Part shown: positions 34,499 through 43,425 of the stretch, piece by piece
How positions within the stretch are numbered: the stretch's first letter is position 1
Layout of the letters: each line of letters opens with the position of its first letter
NCBI RefSeq assembly: GCF_003388735.1
Contig: NZ_QUBQ01000002.1
Location: forward strand, 62,001-126,000
DNA: 64,000 bases
DNA from: Paenibacillus paeoniae
Lineage (GTDB): Bacteria; Bacillota; Bacilli; Paenibacillales; Paenibacillaceae
Direction of reading: 5' to 3'
Notes under the pieces: model-generated
What the model was told of the DNA's origin: nothing
Database searches by the model: none
The model's input: only the letters and a program-made list of their open reading frames with translations
Translations under genes and position numbers: made by a program

Positions 34499-35232
34499 CC
34501 CAGTTTCTCCTCCATCCACCTTAACGTTCCGCCGTAAGTCCGATATATATTTTCCTTCGTAAACGTCTCTGCCGTCTTGCCATGAGCGATGACGCCCCGA
34601 TTCAGCATCAGCACCTGGTCAAAATAATCTTCGACGGTCTGCAAATCATGATGGACAACCATCACTGTCCTTCCCTTGTTCTTAAGCACCTTGAGCGTAT
34701 CCATAATGGCCCGCTCCGTCGCGGCATCAACGCCTGCCAGCGGTTCATCGAGAAAGTACAGGTCCGCATCCTGAACGAGCGCGCGTGCCAGGAATACTCT
34801 CTGCTGCTGGCCGCCGGACAGCTGGCTGATCTGACGATCGGCATAGTCGGCCATGCCCATCTCATCGAGCGCCGCCATCGCCAGATCCCGGTGGGACCGT
34901 TTCGGCCACTTCAGCCATCCGATCTTTCCGTATAGTCCCATCATGACGACATCCAGTGCATTAGTCGGAAAATCCCAATCCACAGAACCTCTTTGCGGAA
35001 CATATCCGATGCGGGACTTAGCCTGGCTGTAGGTGGAGCCAAAAAACTGGACTGTGCCGGACAACTTGGGATGCAGCTCCAGCATCACTTTCAGCAAGGT
35101 GGACTTGCCGGCTCCGTTCGGCCCTACGATGCTGGTCAGCGTCCCCTGCTGCACATCGAACCGAACCTCATTGAGCACCTTGTTCTTCCTGTAGGAAGCG
35201 GATAATCCGTTCACGCTTAAGACTGGCATCAT
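34495..35232 (-). CDS. mntB: Manganese ABC transporter ATPase MntB
   Basis: About 245 residues from ATG 35232; the longer frame to 35364 lies inside mntA and has no support, whereas GGAAGGGG precedes 35232. ABC ATPase motifs in order: Walker A GPNGAGKST (about 35-43), Q-loop YVPQRG, signature LSGGQQQRVFLARAL, Walker B LYFLDEPLAGVD, and His-switch VVHHD. It powers Mn(II) uptake by MntC/MntD. It starts one base after the mntA stop. Confidence 0.94.
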   Translation of the reverse strand: MMPVLSVNGLSASYRKNKVLNEVRFDVQQGTLTSIVGPNGAGKSTLLKVMLELHPKLSGTVQFFGSTYSQAKSRIGYVPQRGSVDWDFPTNALDVVMMGLYGKIGWLKWPKRSHRDLAMAALDEMGMADYADRQISQLSGGQQQRVFLARALVQDADLYFLDEPLAGVDAATERAIMDTLKVLKNKGRTVMVVHHDLQTVEDYFDQVLMLNRGVIAHGKTAETFTKENIYRTYGGTLRWMEEKLG

Positions 35233-35233
35233 C

Positions 35234-36193
35234 TTATTGCCCCTTCCCGCTGAGTGCCCCAGCGATGGTATCCACATTATGAGCGTACATGCCCAGATAA
35301 GTGCCTTCCAAGGTTCCAGCCTCGCCCATTGCATCGGAGAACAGCTCTCCGCCCAGCTTGACATCCAGCCCTTTCTTCTTCGCCCCTTCGATTACGGCGT
35401 TGATCGATGCCGGATTAATGCTGCTCTCAATGAAGACGGCTGGCACGTCATGCGCGATAAGCGTCGAGATCGTATCATCGATATCCGACAACCCAATCTC
35501 GTCCTCTGTACTAAGCCCTTGCAAACCAACAACCTGAATGCCGAGCAATCGTCCAAAGTAACCGAATGCATCATGCGCAGTAACTAGTATCCGTTTGTCC
35601 TGCGGGATTTGGCCAACCTTCTCCTGCGCATCTGCTTTCAGCGCATCCAGCTTGTCGAAGTAACTCTTCCGATTGTTGTCGAAGTAATCTGCATCATCCG
35701 GCAGTGCTTTCTTCAGCTCATCTGTTGCGGCGGATAGCGCTTGCTTCCAGAGATCGATATCAAACCAGATATGCGGGTCAATCGCACCTCCCGCATCCCT
35801 CAGCAGCTCCTCCTCCGGAATAACTTCTCCGATCGCGAGAACCGGTCTGTTTTTGCCAATCTCCTCAAATACTTTCAGCATATTAGCCTCCAGATGCAAA
35901 CCACTGTAAAAAATCATATCGCCATTCTCCAGTGTGGCAATATCGCCTTGCGTGGCCGTATACAGATGCGGATCGACGCCAGGGCCCATCAAGCTATGTA
36001 CATCTACCTTATCGCCGCCAATGACGGATAACGGCTCAGCGATTTGCGCGATAGTCGTCACAATATTGATCTTCCCGTTCTCACTCTTGCCGGGCTTCTT
36101 CCCCTCAGCACTGCAAGCCGCAAGCAGCGACAATGACAGCACCAGCATAATAGCAATGAATCCGCCTCTTTTTCCCTTTAATCTGTTTCTCAC
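35234..36193 (-). CDS. mntA: Manganese-binding lipoprotein MntA
   Basis: Cluster A-I metal-binding protein of 319 residues with lipoprotein signal (LSLLAACSAE). The four metal-ligand regions are visible: GPGVDPHLYTATQGD (His), GGAIDPHIWFDI (His), AVFIESSINP (Glu) and GELFSDAMGEAG (Asp). Two His plus Glu and Asp is the Mn/Fe-type set rather than the three-His zinc set. There is no His-rich loop, again unlike ZnuA. GTG start with AGGAGGAGAG upstream. First gene of the operon behind a consensus promoter and MntR box. Confidence 0.93.
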   Translation of the reverse strand: MRNRLKGKRGGFIAIMLVLSLSLLAACSAEGKKPGKSENGKINIVTTIAQIAEPLSVIGGDKVDVHSLMGPGVDPHLYTATQGDIATLENGDMIFYSGLHLEANMLKVFEEIGKNRPVLAIGEVIPEEELLRDAGGAIDPHIWFDIDLWKQALSAATDELKKALPDDADYFDNNRKSYFDKLDALKADAQEKVGQIPQDKRILVTAHDAFGYFGRLLGIQVVGLQGLSTEDEIGLSDIDDTISTLIAHDVPAVFIESSINPASINAVIEGAKKKGLDVKLGGELFSDAMGEAGTLEGTYLGMYAHNVDTIAGALSGKGQ

Positions 36194-36260
36194 GTTTCTC
36201 TCTCCTCCTAATTCTCCCCGCTCTAGTTGGACGAGGCAACAAAATATGATTTATGACAAA

Positions 36261-36282
36261 AGTTTTTCCCTAAGGCAAAACT
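36261..36282. promoter_or_regulatory. MntR operator of the mnt operon
   Basis: A 22-base dyad with outer arms AGTTTT and AAAACT; the minus strand contains GTTTTGCCTTAGGGAAAAAC. This matches the Bacillus MntR box (TTTGCCTTAAGGAAA) with one main change. It lies just downstream of the -10, so a bound repressor would block transcription. Confidence 0.85.
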
Positions 36283-36295
36283 AATGGTTAAATAC

Positions 36296-36324
36296 AAAAT
36301 AGTAGACATAGGGCAATTTGTCAA
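36296..36324 (-). promoter_or_regulatory. mntABCD-mntR promoter
   Basis: Minus-strand TTGACA (36319-36324), 17 bases, TATTTT (36296-36301). The MntR box begins near +7. Confidence 0.75.
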
Positions 36325-36424
36325 CCTTTTTTTGGACTTCTTTTCCTACCAGCTTGTACATATAGCTATAAGATGGGGGTGCTTGTCATAGGAAACTTTG
36401 AAGCTGCAGTAGGAGGATAGGTCT

Positions 36425-37156
36425 ATGAATGGACATGTTGTAGGCATGGTGCTCTGCGCACTCGCGACCGGCATCGGCGCTTTACCAGTGTTGTTTTTTC
36501 GACGTATCTCTCATCGCCGAATGGATATTTTGCTAGCCTACACAGCCGGGGTTATGGTTGCGGCTTCCACATACGGGCTGATTCCCGCTTCGCTTAAACT
36601 GACTAATCTATATGTTCTTTTTTTCAGTGTGCTTATAGGCGCGCTTTTGCTCAGCCTGTTGGAGCAATTCGTCCCGCATGTGGATCTTCAGCATGAAAGG
36701 ATGGGGGTGACGCTACCGAAGGAATCTTTGACGCTTGTCATGGCGATGGCTTTTCATAATGTGCCGGAGGGGTTGTCGGTCGGGGCCAGCTTTGCTAGCG
36801 GGAGTGACAATTTGGGGGTGATTGTATCGCTCTCCATCGGACTCCAGAATGCGCCGGAGGGTTTTTTGGTCGCGTTGTTTCTAGTGAACCAGGGTGTCAG
36901 CCGCCGCATAGCACTTCTCGTCGCAACGCTAACAGGTTTGATCGAAATGTCGGCAGCTTTTCTCGGCTATCATCTGGCCAGCTTTGCGGTGTCCCTAGTC
37001 CCTTATGGCCTTGCTTTTGCTGCAGGGGCTATGCTTTTTATCGTATACAAAGAACTGATTCCCGAGACACATGGACATGGCTACGAACGATCGGCGACGT
37101 TTGCCTTTATAATCGGTTTGCTCAGTATGATTGGTGTAGTGGAATGGTTCCGCTAA
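36425..37156 (+). CDS. ZIP-family metal transporter
   Basis: A 243-residue protein with eight predicted helices. The two central ZIP helices carry the metal-path motifs MAFHNVPEGLSVG (about 115-127) and LQNAPEGFLVA (about 140-150). Prokaryotic ZIP proteins import Zn, Mn or Fe down their gradient. It is divergent from the mnt operon, which suggests a metal-homeostasis role, although no MntR or Fur box sits at its own start. GGAGG precedes the ATG. Confidence 0.9.
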   Translation: MNGHVVGMVLCALATGIGALPVLFFRRISHRRMDILLAYTAGVMVAASTYGLIPASLKLTNLYVLFFSVLIGALLLSLLEQFVPHVDLQHERMGVTLPKESLTLVMAMAFHNVPEGLSVGASFASGSDNLGVIVSLSIGLQNAPEGFLVALFLVNQGVSRRIALLVATLTGLIEMSAAFLGYHLASFAVSLVPYGLAFAAGAMLFIVYKELIPETHGHGYERSATFAFIIGLLSMIGVVEWFR

Positions 37157-37252
37157 GCGGCCGTTCTTGAATGGTCTGTTGAGGGCGGTTAAAAAACTTT
37201 CCCCGGGGAAACATAAATCCGGCAAGCTACATCACGATTAATGGAGGCTGAC

Positions 37253-37600
37253 ATGCTGCTTATTTATGCCCTCGTCCTGCTGCTTGTGGGGTTATTTACG
37301 GTCAATGGCATATTCGCCTATCAAAGCAAGCACATCGACCCTGCATTTTGGACGACCGTATGGTATCAGACCAAGCTGATCCCGCTTTTTTTTGCCGCAA
37401 ACTTAATGATTGGATATGGCGTGAAATTTGTTCACCGCGTATTCGGTCAGTTGACCTTTGCCCTTACCTTGTCCAAAGGGGTCGAAATTCTCGTATGTGT
37501 TGTATTGGGCTTTATCCTCATGAAGGAAGTACCGAAGTGGAACACTTATGTGGGACTTGCGATGGTCATTGCAGGGTTCTGGGTAACAAAAATGAAATAA
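37253..37600 (+). CDS. Small four-helix membrane protein (EamA/SMR-like)
   Basis: A 115-residue protein with four hydrophobic helices (about 1-20, 38-58, 66-88, 95-112). Size and topology are those of small multidrug-resistance/DMT proteins; the end (VPKWNTYVGLAMVIAGFWVTKMK) is similar to half of an EamA transporter. It lacks the membrane Glu in helix 1 typical of SMR pumps (LVLLLVGLFTVNG), so drug efflux is doubtful. ATG 37253 follows TGGAGG; the upstream ATG at 37241 overlaps that site. Confidence 0.75.
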   Translation: MLLIYALVLLLVGLFTVNGIFAYQSKHIDPAFWTTVWYQTKLIPLFFAANLMIGYGVKFVHRVFGQLTFALTLSKGVEILVCVVLGFILMKEVPKWNTYVGLAMVIAGFWVTKMK

Positions 37601-37609
37601 TATGGCGAT

Positions 37610-37774
37610 ATGAATTGCATCTCGTCGGGCATTAGGAGGCGTGCAGTAGCCGAGACCGATTGCAGTCAAAAGCTATATATTGTTCATGAGACCCCTCTGA
37701 CTGCCGGAGAGCAGATTGCAATCGATCTCCCTGAACAATCCGCTTATATCTACCGGGATGAGGATGAAAGGTAG
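37610..37774 (+). CDS. Possible 54-residue ORF, perhaps a domain remnant
   Basis: ATG to TAG without a ribosome binding site. The C-terminal half (LYIVHETPLTAGEQIAIDLP, then EQSAYIYRDEDER) has a beta-strand pattern like the TOBE tail of ABC ATPases. The start region (ISSGIRRRAVAETDC) does not look natural. It fills the gap between the small membrane protein and the phosphatase. It could be a remnant or noise. Confidence 0.3.
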   Translation: MNCISSGIRRRAVAETDCSQKLYIVHETPLTAGEQIAIDLPEQSAYIYRDEDER

Positions 37775-37783
37775 TCGATTGAC

Positions 37784-38527
37784 ATGAACAATGACAACAT
37801 GATGGCGAGCGCCAAGCGGATACTTGCCATATCGGATATACACGGACATCAGGATGGCCTTATGCGTCTGTTACATGCGGCCGCATACAATCCGTCACGA
37901 GACCAGTTGCTGCTGCTTGGCGATTACATTGATGCCGATAATCCCGCTTCATGGAGCACGCTGGATATGGTGGGGGAACTGGTCGCGCAAGGCGCCCTCG
38001 CCATTCCCGGCAATCAGGAGCTGAAGCTGGTCGCCCTATCCAAGCGATATCGGGCACGTGGAAGAATTCCAGGCCAGCAAAAGCAATACGTGAAGTGGAT
38101 TAACTCACTTCCGATATGCATCATTGACCATGAAATTTTGTTCGTACACGCCGGCTTGCGTCCAGGCATCCCGCTTCGCGAGCAGTCTGTCCGCGACATG
38201 ACCGAGATTCGGGAAGACTTCCATGACTATCCGCTGGAGCAACTGGCCGCCATCATTGACGGTGACCCAAGCAATCTAAGCGATCATCGATGGCGGCGCA
38301 TTATGTTCGGCCATACGCCAACGAGCAAGCTTGGAGCGGCTCCGGGTGAAGTATGGACCGACGGAAGGCGGATAGCCATCGATACAGGAGCCAAGCACGG
38401 GCAACGGCTCACGCTGCTGAATGTACTCGATGGCACCAGCTACTCATGTCCAACGGAGCCGGGGTATCGAAGCGGGGACTGTTCTGTGGGCATCGTAAAG
38501 GGTCTGAGCAGCAAGAGTCCGGGCTGA
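37784..38527 (+). CDS. PPP-type metallophosphoesterase with altered GNHE motif
   Basis: A 247-residue serine/threonine-phosphatase-like or Ap4A-hydrolase-like metallophosphoesterase. Motifs: SDIHGHQDG (about 17-25), LLGDYIDAD (about 43-51), GNQE (about 73-76), FVHAGLRPG (about 120-128), FGHTPTSK (about 173-180). The third motif reads GNQE instead of GNHE, replacing a metal-site or catalytic His, and the second lacks the usual Arg-Gly. The protein may be weak, use another substrate, or be inactive. It stands alone and is convergent with bceB. Confidence 0.8.
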   Translation: MNNDNMMASAKRILAISDIHGHQDGLMRLLHAAAYNPSRDQLLLLGDYIDADNPASWSTLDMVGELVAQGALAIPGNQELKLVALSKRYRARGRIPGQQKQYVKWINSLPICIIDHEILFVHAGLRPGIPLREQSVRDMTEIREDFHDYPLEQLAAIIDGDPSNLSDHRWRRIMFGHTPTSKLGAAPGEVWTDGRRIAIDTGAKHGQRLTLLNVLDGTSYSCPTEPGYRSGDCSVGIVKGLSSKSPG

Positions 38528-38542
38528 TGGGACTAATAAGTC

Positions 38543-38584
38543 AAAAGCCTCCCGTACCCGCAATTAATGCGGTACAGGAGGCTT
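38543..38584 (-). terminator. Terminator of bceAB (bidirectional hairpin)
   Basis: AAGCCTCC-C-GTACC-C-GC and GCGGTAC-A-GGAGGCTT arms around a short loop; the minus strand ends in TTTTGA. It lies between convergent genes. Confidence 0.75.
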
Positions 38585-38644
38585 CGCATGCCTTTATACG
38601 ATGCTAGGTTCCTCATAGTCATCAGGGGGATTTGCGATCTATCT

Positions 38645-40621
38645 TCAAGCTTCCGAACCTCTAAGCATACTCTTCATGTAGCTGTTGCTAGCAAGCAGGA
38701 AGTAAATCGTCTGCATGCCTACATAGATACCGATGACAACAAATGAGTAGATCCAATTGGACGTATTCATCAGATTGTCGAGCGCAAACATCGCGAACAG
38801 CGCATGGCTAATGCCTACGACACATGGGATAAAGAAAATAATCGCAATTTGCGAAACGACGATACGACGAATTTCCTTCCGTGTCATGCCGATTCGGGTC
38901 AAACCCTTGAACTGCGCTTGATCCTCTTGAATTTCTGTGAATAGCTTGAAGTAGATCATGCTGCCCGCGGCGATGAAGAACAATAAGCTGATGAACATCC
39001 CGATAAACAGCGTCAGTGAGACGACTTCGCTCATCTCCGAATATCGCTCAGGACGTCCGAAGTCCGTTTCCCTTTCCATCTCCGGCGATACGATTTTGTT
39101 CAGCTTCGCCACTGTTGGCGCGGCCTTCTCCCAATTTTTCAGCTCAAATCCATAAAATACACGCTGTTTATCTTCAGGGATGCCTGAGATTCTATTTATA
39201 AAGCTTAAATCGTCCATGACCAGTGTGAGAATATTAGATTTAATCCAGTTATTCATCACGTTTGTATCTAAGGAACCCGATACGGGCAATTCGATTTTTT
39301 CTCCGTTTATATAACCCGTCGCCTTCCCGCTGCCAAATACTTTCTGGTTAAAGTTGCGATACAGCAGCGTCAGCTTGCCGCTCTCGACAACAATTTGCGG
39401 TTTGCCCTGCTCCTTAGCAAGCTTGTTGTAGTCGGAAGCGGATATAATCATGGCGTCAACCTGATATTCATTTTCTTCGATATGTCCGTTGCCTAGCTGA
39501 GTGGACCGGTCTGTATCAAACGTAATCGAATACTTTTCCAAGCCAATACTGACCACTTTAGCTTCATTCTCGAACGAAAACCCGTCTTCCTTCACGATGC
39601 GCCTGAGCTCATCCGGATTGATAACATTATGCATGTGCAGACCCTTTTCCACATAAGCAAGCGAGAACGGCGAATCCTTCATTAAATCCTGCTTACCCTG
39701 AACATGCATAATATATACCGCGCCAAGAGCTGTCATAATAACGGCGCTTAGAATGGATACGACGAACAGAATACGGGCATTGTCTCTAATTTTGTAGCCC
39801 AGCTGCGCAAAGATAAGCATATTGGTTCGCTTGTAATAAAAGCCGAGACGCTTTTGAATAAATTGCAAGACAATAATGCTGAGCTGGGTGAAAAGAAAAT
39901 ACGTCCCGATCACGACCGTAATAAGAACCGGTAAGCTTAGCAATAAAAAGGAATCATTGTCCATTAAAAGTGCCATTCCATACCCCGAGCCCAGGCATAG
40001 GATTGTGAGAATAACGAGCCAACGAGAGTAGACCAGTTTCCCCTTTGGTTGCCTCGATGCTTTCAGCAGGTCGATAATTTCAGTCCGGCCCATCCTCAGG
40101 ACCGTCCATACGGAGATCAGCAGGAACAGGGCAAAAAATCCGCCTGAGGTTATCCATACCGCTCTCAACGGAACGGCGAATGCGATGGTGTCGTTCATGC
40201 CAAGCAGAGCAGCGAGTGCCATAAAGAACAGCTTGCTGAACAGAATGCCCAGCCCGATGCCGACAGCAATTGCCAGAATGGCAATGACGATGTTCTCATA
40301 AATGACCAGCTTGCGGAGCTGCGACTTCGTCATGCCGAATAAGGAAAATAATCCGAACTCCTGCTTCCTCGTCTTCAGAAATGCAGAATTGGAATACAAA
40401 ATAAAGAGAAATGAAAAAATGATGATGATATACAAACAAAACTTCATACCTTGGTGTACTTTAGCCGCGCCCAATATATGTCCATTGACCACATCGGGAT
40501 GATTCAAGAACGACGCATACAGGTAGAAAATAAGGACCGAAAATACGCTGCTAAGGAAAAACGCACTGTATGAACGCCAATTCCCCCGAACGTTACTAAG
40601 CGCGAGCGAACGGAACGTCAT
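38645..40621 (-). CDS. BceB-type peptide-antibiotic ABC transporter permease
   Basis: A 658-residue FtsX-type permease of the bacitracin/peptide detoxification class. It has ten predicted helices: the first near 17-40, helices 2-4 around 58-165, and others following. A large external domain of about 200 residues (about 310-525) precedes the last three helices. That domain is the hallmark of BceB proteins, which both remove the drug target and signal to the partner kinase. The start overlaps bceA by 26 bases and has GGAGGG. Which peptide it senses cannot be read from the sequence. Confidence 0.92.
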   Translation of the reverse strand: MTFRSLALSNVRGNWRSYSAFFLSSVFSVLIFYLYASFLNHPDVVNGHILGAAKVHQGMKFCLYIIIIFSFLFILYSNSAFLKTRKQEFGLFSLFGMTKSQLRKLVIYENIVIAILAIAVGIGLGILFSKLFFMALAALLGMNDTIAFAVPLRAVWITSGGFFALFLLISVWTVLRMGRTEIIDLLKASRQPKGKLVYSRWLVILTILCLGSGYGMALLMDNDSFLLLSLPVLITVVIGTYFLFTQLSIIVLQFIQKRLGFYYKRTNMLIFAQLGYKIRDNARILFVVSILSAVIMTALGAVYIMHVQGKQDLMKDSPFSLAYVEKGLHMHNVINPDELRRIVKEDGFSFENEAKVVSIGLEKYSITFDTDRSTQLGNGHIEENEYQVDAMIISASDYNKLAKEQGKPQIVVESGKLTLLYRNFNQKVFGSGKATGYINGEKIELPVSGSLDTNVMNNWIKSNILTLVMDDLSFINRISGIPEDKQRVFYGFELKNWEKAAPTVAKLNKIVSPEMERETDFGRPERYSEMSEVVSLTLFIGMFISLLFFIAAGSMIYFKLFTEIQEDQAQFKGLTRIGMTRKEIRRIVVSQIAIIFFIPCVVGISHALFAMFALDNLMNTSNWIYSFVVIGIYVGMQTIYFLLASNSYMKSMLRGSEA

Positions 40622-41372
40622 CGAAATTCCCTCCCAGCACGCTTAGCGCGTCCAATATTTGTTGGAAGAACGCCTGGCGGTTCGAACCTCTGCGAATTTC
40701 CGAGAAAAACTTGCCGTCTTTTATAAACACAATGCGCTGACAATAGCTTGCCGAGAACGGATCATGCGTTACCATGAGCACAGTCGCTTTGAATTTCTCG
40801 TTCATTTCCTTCAGCGCGTCCATGACATCCTTGGCCGACTTGGAGTCCAGGTTGCCGGTCAGCTCATCTGCAAGCACAAGCGAGGGCTGGTGAATGATCG
40901 CTCTTGCAATCGCTGCACGCTGCTTCTGACCACCGGATACTTCGTACGTTCTTTTCTCTTGTATGGCTCCGATCTGCAGCATGTCCACGATTGACTTAAG
41001 TCTCTGCTCAATCAGCTTAGGCGCCATCCCCTCCATAACGAGAGGCAATATTATATTTTCCTTAATTGACAATGTATCAAGCAGATTGAAATCCTGAAAT
41101 ACGAATCCTAGCTCACGCCTGCGAAACAATGCCAGCTTGTTATCCGTAAGCTTAGTCGGATTGACGCCGTTAATCTCAATCGTCCCCGACGTCGGGCGAT
41201 CAATCGTTGCAAGCAAATTAAGCAGCGTCGTCTTCCCGCTGCCTGACGGTCCCATAACGCCGACAAACTCTCCCGCACCTACCTCCAGATCGATATTCTC
41301 CAGCGCCTTGTAGACGACATTGCCTTTCGTGCTATATATTTTGCCCAACCCTTGCGATCTCAGCACGCTCAT
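40596..41372 (-). CDS. BceA-type ABC transporter ATPase
   Basis: A 258-residue MacB/LolD-class ATPase. Walker A GPSGSGKTT (about 42-50), Q-loop VFQDFNLLD, signature VSGGQKQRAAIARAI, Walker B LVLADELTGNLD, His-switch VTHD. GGGGAGGA lies before the ATG. It partners BceB. A separate promoter region with an inverted repeat lies upstream, so bceAB can be induced by the response regulator. Confidence 0.93.
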   Translation of the reverse strand: MSVLRSQGLGKIYSTKGNVVYKALENIDLEVGAGEFVGVMGPSGSGKTTLLNLLATIDRPTSGTIEINGVNPTKLTDNKLALFRRRELGFVFQDFNLLDTLSIKENIILPLVMEGMAPKLIEQRLKSIVDMLQIGAIQEKRTYEVSGGQKQRAAIARAIIHQPSLVLADELTGNLDSKSAKDVMDALKEMNEKFKATVLMVTHDPFSASYCQRIVFIKDGKFFSEIRRGSNRQAFFQQILDALSVLGGNFDDVPFARA

Positions 41373-41480
41373 TACTATTCATCCTCCCCGGAATGCATCG
41401 TTGTCTAGCTTATAGGTAAAGTATAGTTCCGGGGAGCCGTTCTACCCATCGATTTCCCTTTCAATCCGACTATGCCAACC

Positions 41481-41494
41481 TTACAATATTGTCA
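41481..41494. promoter_or_regulatory. Candidate BceR-type operator upstream of bceA
   Basis: TTACAATATTGTCA contains the perfect palindrome ACAATATTGT with one mismatch at the outer pair. It lies about 60 bases upstream of a minus-strand TATACT (41420-41425), which has a weak -35. A remote inverted repeat with a weak promoter is the pattern for BceR-like activation. Confidence 0.4.
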
Positions 41495-41502
41495 CCGAAA
41501 CG

Positions 41503-42594
41503 CTAGGAATCCATAATGTGAATGCCTCGGGTTTGAAAATGAAGCGTAAAAGTCGTCCCGACGCCAAGCTCCGATTCCACTTGAAGCGTATGACCCAGAC
41601 GGCTGCATACTTGCTTGGCCAGGTACAGTCCCATTCCCGTCGACTCTCCCGTCGTCCTTCCATTCTCCCCTGTAAAGAAGGGATCAAAGATCCGGGGGAT
41701 GTCATGGGAGGCAATACCGATTCCCGCATCCGTCACTTTCAACTGGACGCTTCCATCGGCAAGCTCCTCCAATCGGAAGTGCAAGGTTTTCGTGCCAGGC
41801 TTTTGTTTGCTGTACTTAATCGCGTTGCTGATCAATTGATTCAGGACGAACGTCATCCACTTCTCATCCGTCTCCACCCACGACTCTCCTTCCACTCGAG
41901 GGAAGATCGAATACTGAATACACAGGCGCTTATGGGCATTAATCGTACTCCGAATCAATTCATGCAGCGGCGTTCTTCGAATATGAAGGTCCAGCTCGAA
42001 TTTATCCAGTCTAGCCGTATAAAGCATCATCTCCAGCCCGCGAGCCAGCCGCTCGTTCTCTTCCCGAACGCTATGGAACAGAGCAAGCCATTCCTGCTCG
42101 TTGTCGGGCGGCTGCCGTATCGCTTCCTGAGCTTGCAGATCGACGACCGATACCGGCGTTTTCATATGATGAACCCATTGCATCACAAAATGATTATGAA
42201 TTTCCTGCTGCCGCTTATGCTGGTTCAGCTCATTCAGATAAGCGCGGTGCTGATCCTGAAGCAGGCGTGCCATCAGCCGCTGCTCACCGCTAGCCGCAGA
42301 TTGAATCAACGTGACCGCTCCTATCTCCTCCGATCGTTTAAGCGCTTCACGCAATTGTTTGTAGTAATAGCGCATGCGCAGGTAATCGAGTAAAAGCCAC
42401 ACACCATATACAAATACGGCAAGCAATATAAAATAGTAGATCGTCTCCGACTCTATAATACCGGGATAGCGATATTGTTCCAGCAGATACAGACAACATG
42501 CCAGCCCGATGACCGTCAGCATGCACAGCATATTGAGCAGGCGATCCTTTAAAAACATGAGGATCGAAGCGCCTCGTCCACTATCGTGCATCAT
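41503..42594 (-). CDS. BceS-like intramembrane-sensing histidine kinase
   Basis: A 363-residue kinase. Two N-terminal helices with almost no external loop (about 12-30 and 35-60) are typical of kinases that read their transporter rather than the drug. The phosphorylation site is in VMQWVHHMKTPVSV (about residue 160). The ATPase domain has NQLISNAIKYS, DAGIGIASHDIPRIFDPF and GMGLYLAKQV. It overlaps the regulator gene by 4 bases. Confidence 0.92.
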   Translation of the reverse strand: MMHDSGRGASILMFLKDRLLNMLCMLTVIGLACCLYLLEQYRYPGIIESETIYYFILLAVFVYGVWLLLDYLRMRYYYKQLREALKRSEEIGAVTLIQSAASGEQRLMARLLQDQHRAYLNELNQHKRQQEIHNHFVMQWVHHMKTPVSVVDLQAQEAIRQPPDNEQEWLALFHSVREENERLARGLEMMLYTARLDKFELDLHIRRTPLHELIRSTINAHKRLCIQYSIFPRVEGESWVETDEKWMTFVLNQLISNAIKYSKQKPGTKTLHFRLEELADGSVQLKVTDAGIGIASHDIPRIFDPFFTGENGRTTGESTGMGLYLAKQVCSRLGHTLQVESELGVGTTFTLHFQTRGIHIMDS

Positions 42595-43334
42595 CGCTCA
42601 CCACCGGACAATTCCTCATCCAGCGACAGCTTATAGCCCTGTCCCCGAATCGTCTCGATTGCCTTCTGCAAGCCCAACTCCTCGAGCTTCTTGCGCAATC
42701 TTGTGACATTGACTGTCAGTGTATTGTCATCCACGAACTGAACATCATCCCATAACGCCTCAAGCAGCGTCTCGCGGGCAACGATATGTCCCGGCCTGCG
42801 CATCAGACATTCCGCAAGCAACCCTTCATTTTTGGTCAATTCGACCCGCTTCCCGTTCCAATCCAGCTCATTGCGGCTCATAAGCAAGCGAAGCCCGCTC
42901 ACTTGCAGTTCCATTGATGGACCATCGGTGGTAGACTCGCCACCTTCTTTGCCTTCCCTGATGGCATATTCCCCATATGACCTGCGCAATACGCCGCGAA
43001 CCTTTGCCATGAGCAGCTCAAGCTGAATGGGCTTCGTGATGTAGTCGTCTCCCCCGTTCTCGATGGCCATCACCTGATCCATCTCCCCCGCTCGCGCAGA
43101 TATGAATATGATCGGTATGTTCGAGCGCGAGCGAATTTGCCTGCACCAATAATAGCCGTCGAAATAAGGCAAATTAATATCAAGCAGCACCAGCTGCGGA
43201 TCGAATGACTCCAACTCAGGCAGCAGGTCGCGGAAGTCGGATGCGGCCTCCGCGACGTAGCCGTACTGTTCCATCTTATTTTTTAGAATAGCGGCAATTT
43301 TTCCGTCATCCTCGATAATAAACACGCGGTACAT
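42591..43334 (-). CDS. BceR-like OmpR-family response regulator
   Basis: A 247-residue regulator. The receiver domain has acidic residues EDDG, the phospho-Asp in VLLDINLPYFDG (about residue 53), and a Lys in DDYITKPI. A winged-helix effector domain (about 145-240) includes LTKNEGLLAECLMRRPG and VNVTRLRKKLEELG. AGGAGG precedes the ATG. It should activate bceAB on peptide stress. First gene of the module; TATAAT lies upstream at 43388-43393. Confidence 0.93.
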   Translation of the reverse strand: MYRVFIIEDDGKIAAILKNKMEQYGYVAEAASDFRDLLPELESFDPQLVLLDINLPYFDGYYWCRQIRSRSNIPIIFISARAGEMDQVMAIENGGDDYITKPIQLELLMAKVRGVLRRSYGEYAIREGKEGGESTTDGPSMELQVSGLRLLMSRNELDWNGKRVELTKNEGLLAECLMRRPGHIVARETLLEALWDDVQFVDDNTLTVNVTRLRKKLEELGLQKAIETIRGQGYKLSLDEELSGGER

Positions 43335-43425
43335 CTCATCGTTCCTCCTAATGGCTTCTCATCATGAATGACACACCCTTTCCAATTATTATAAACTTGC
43401 TATAGCAGCGTAGTCGAATGTCTGG

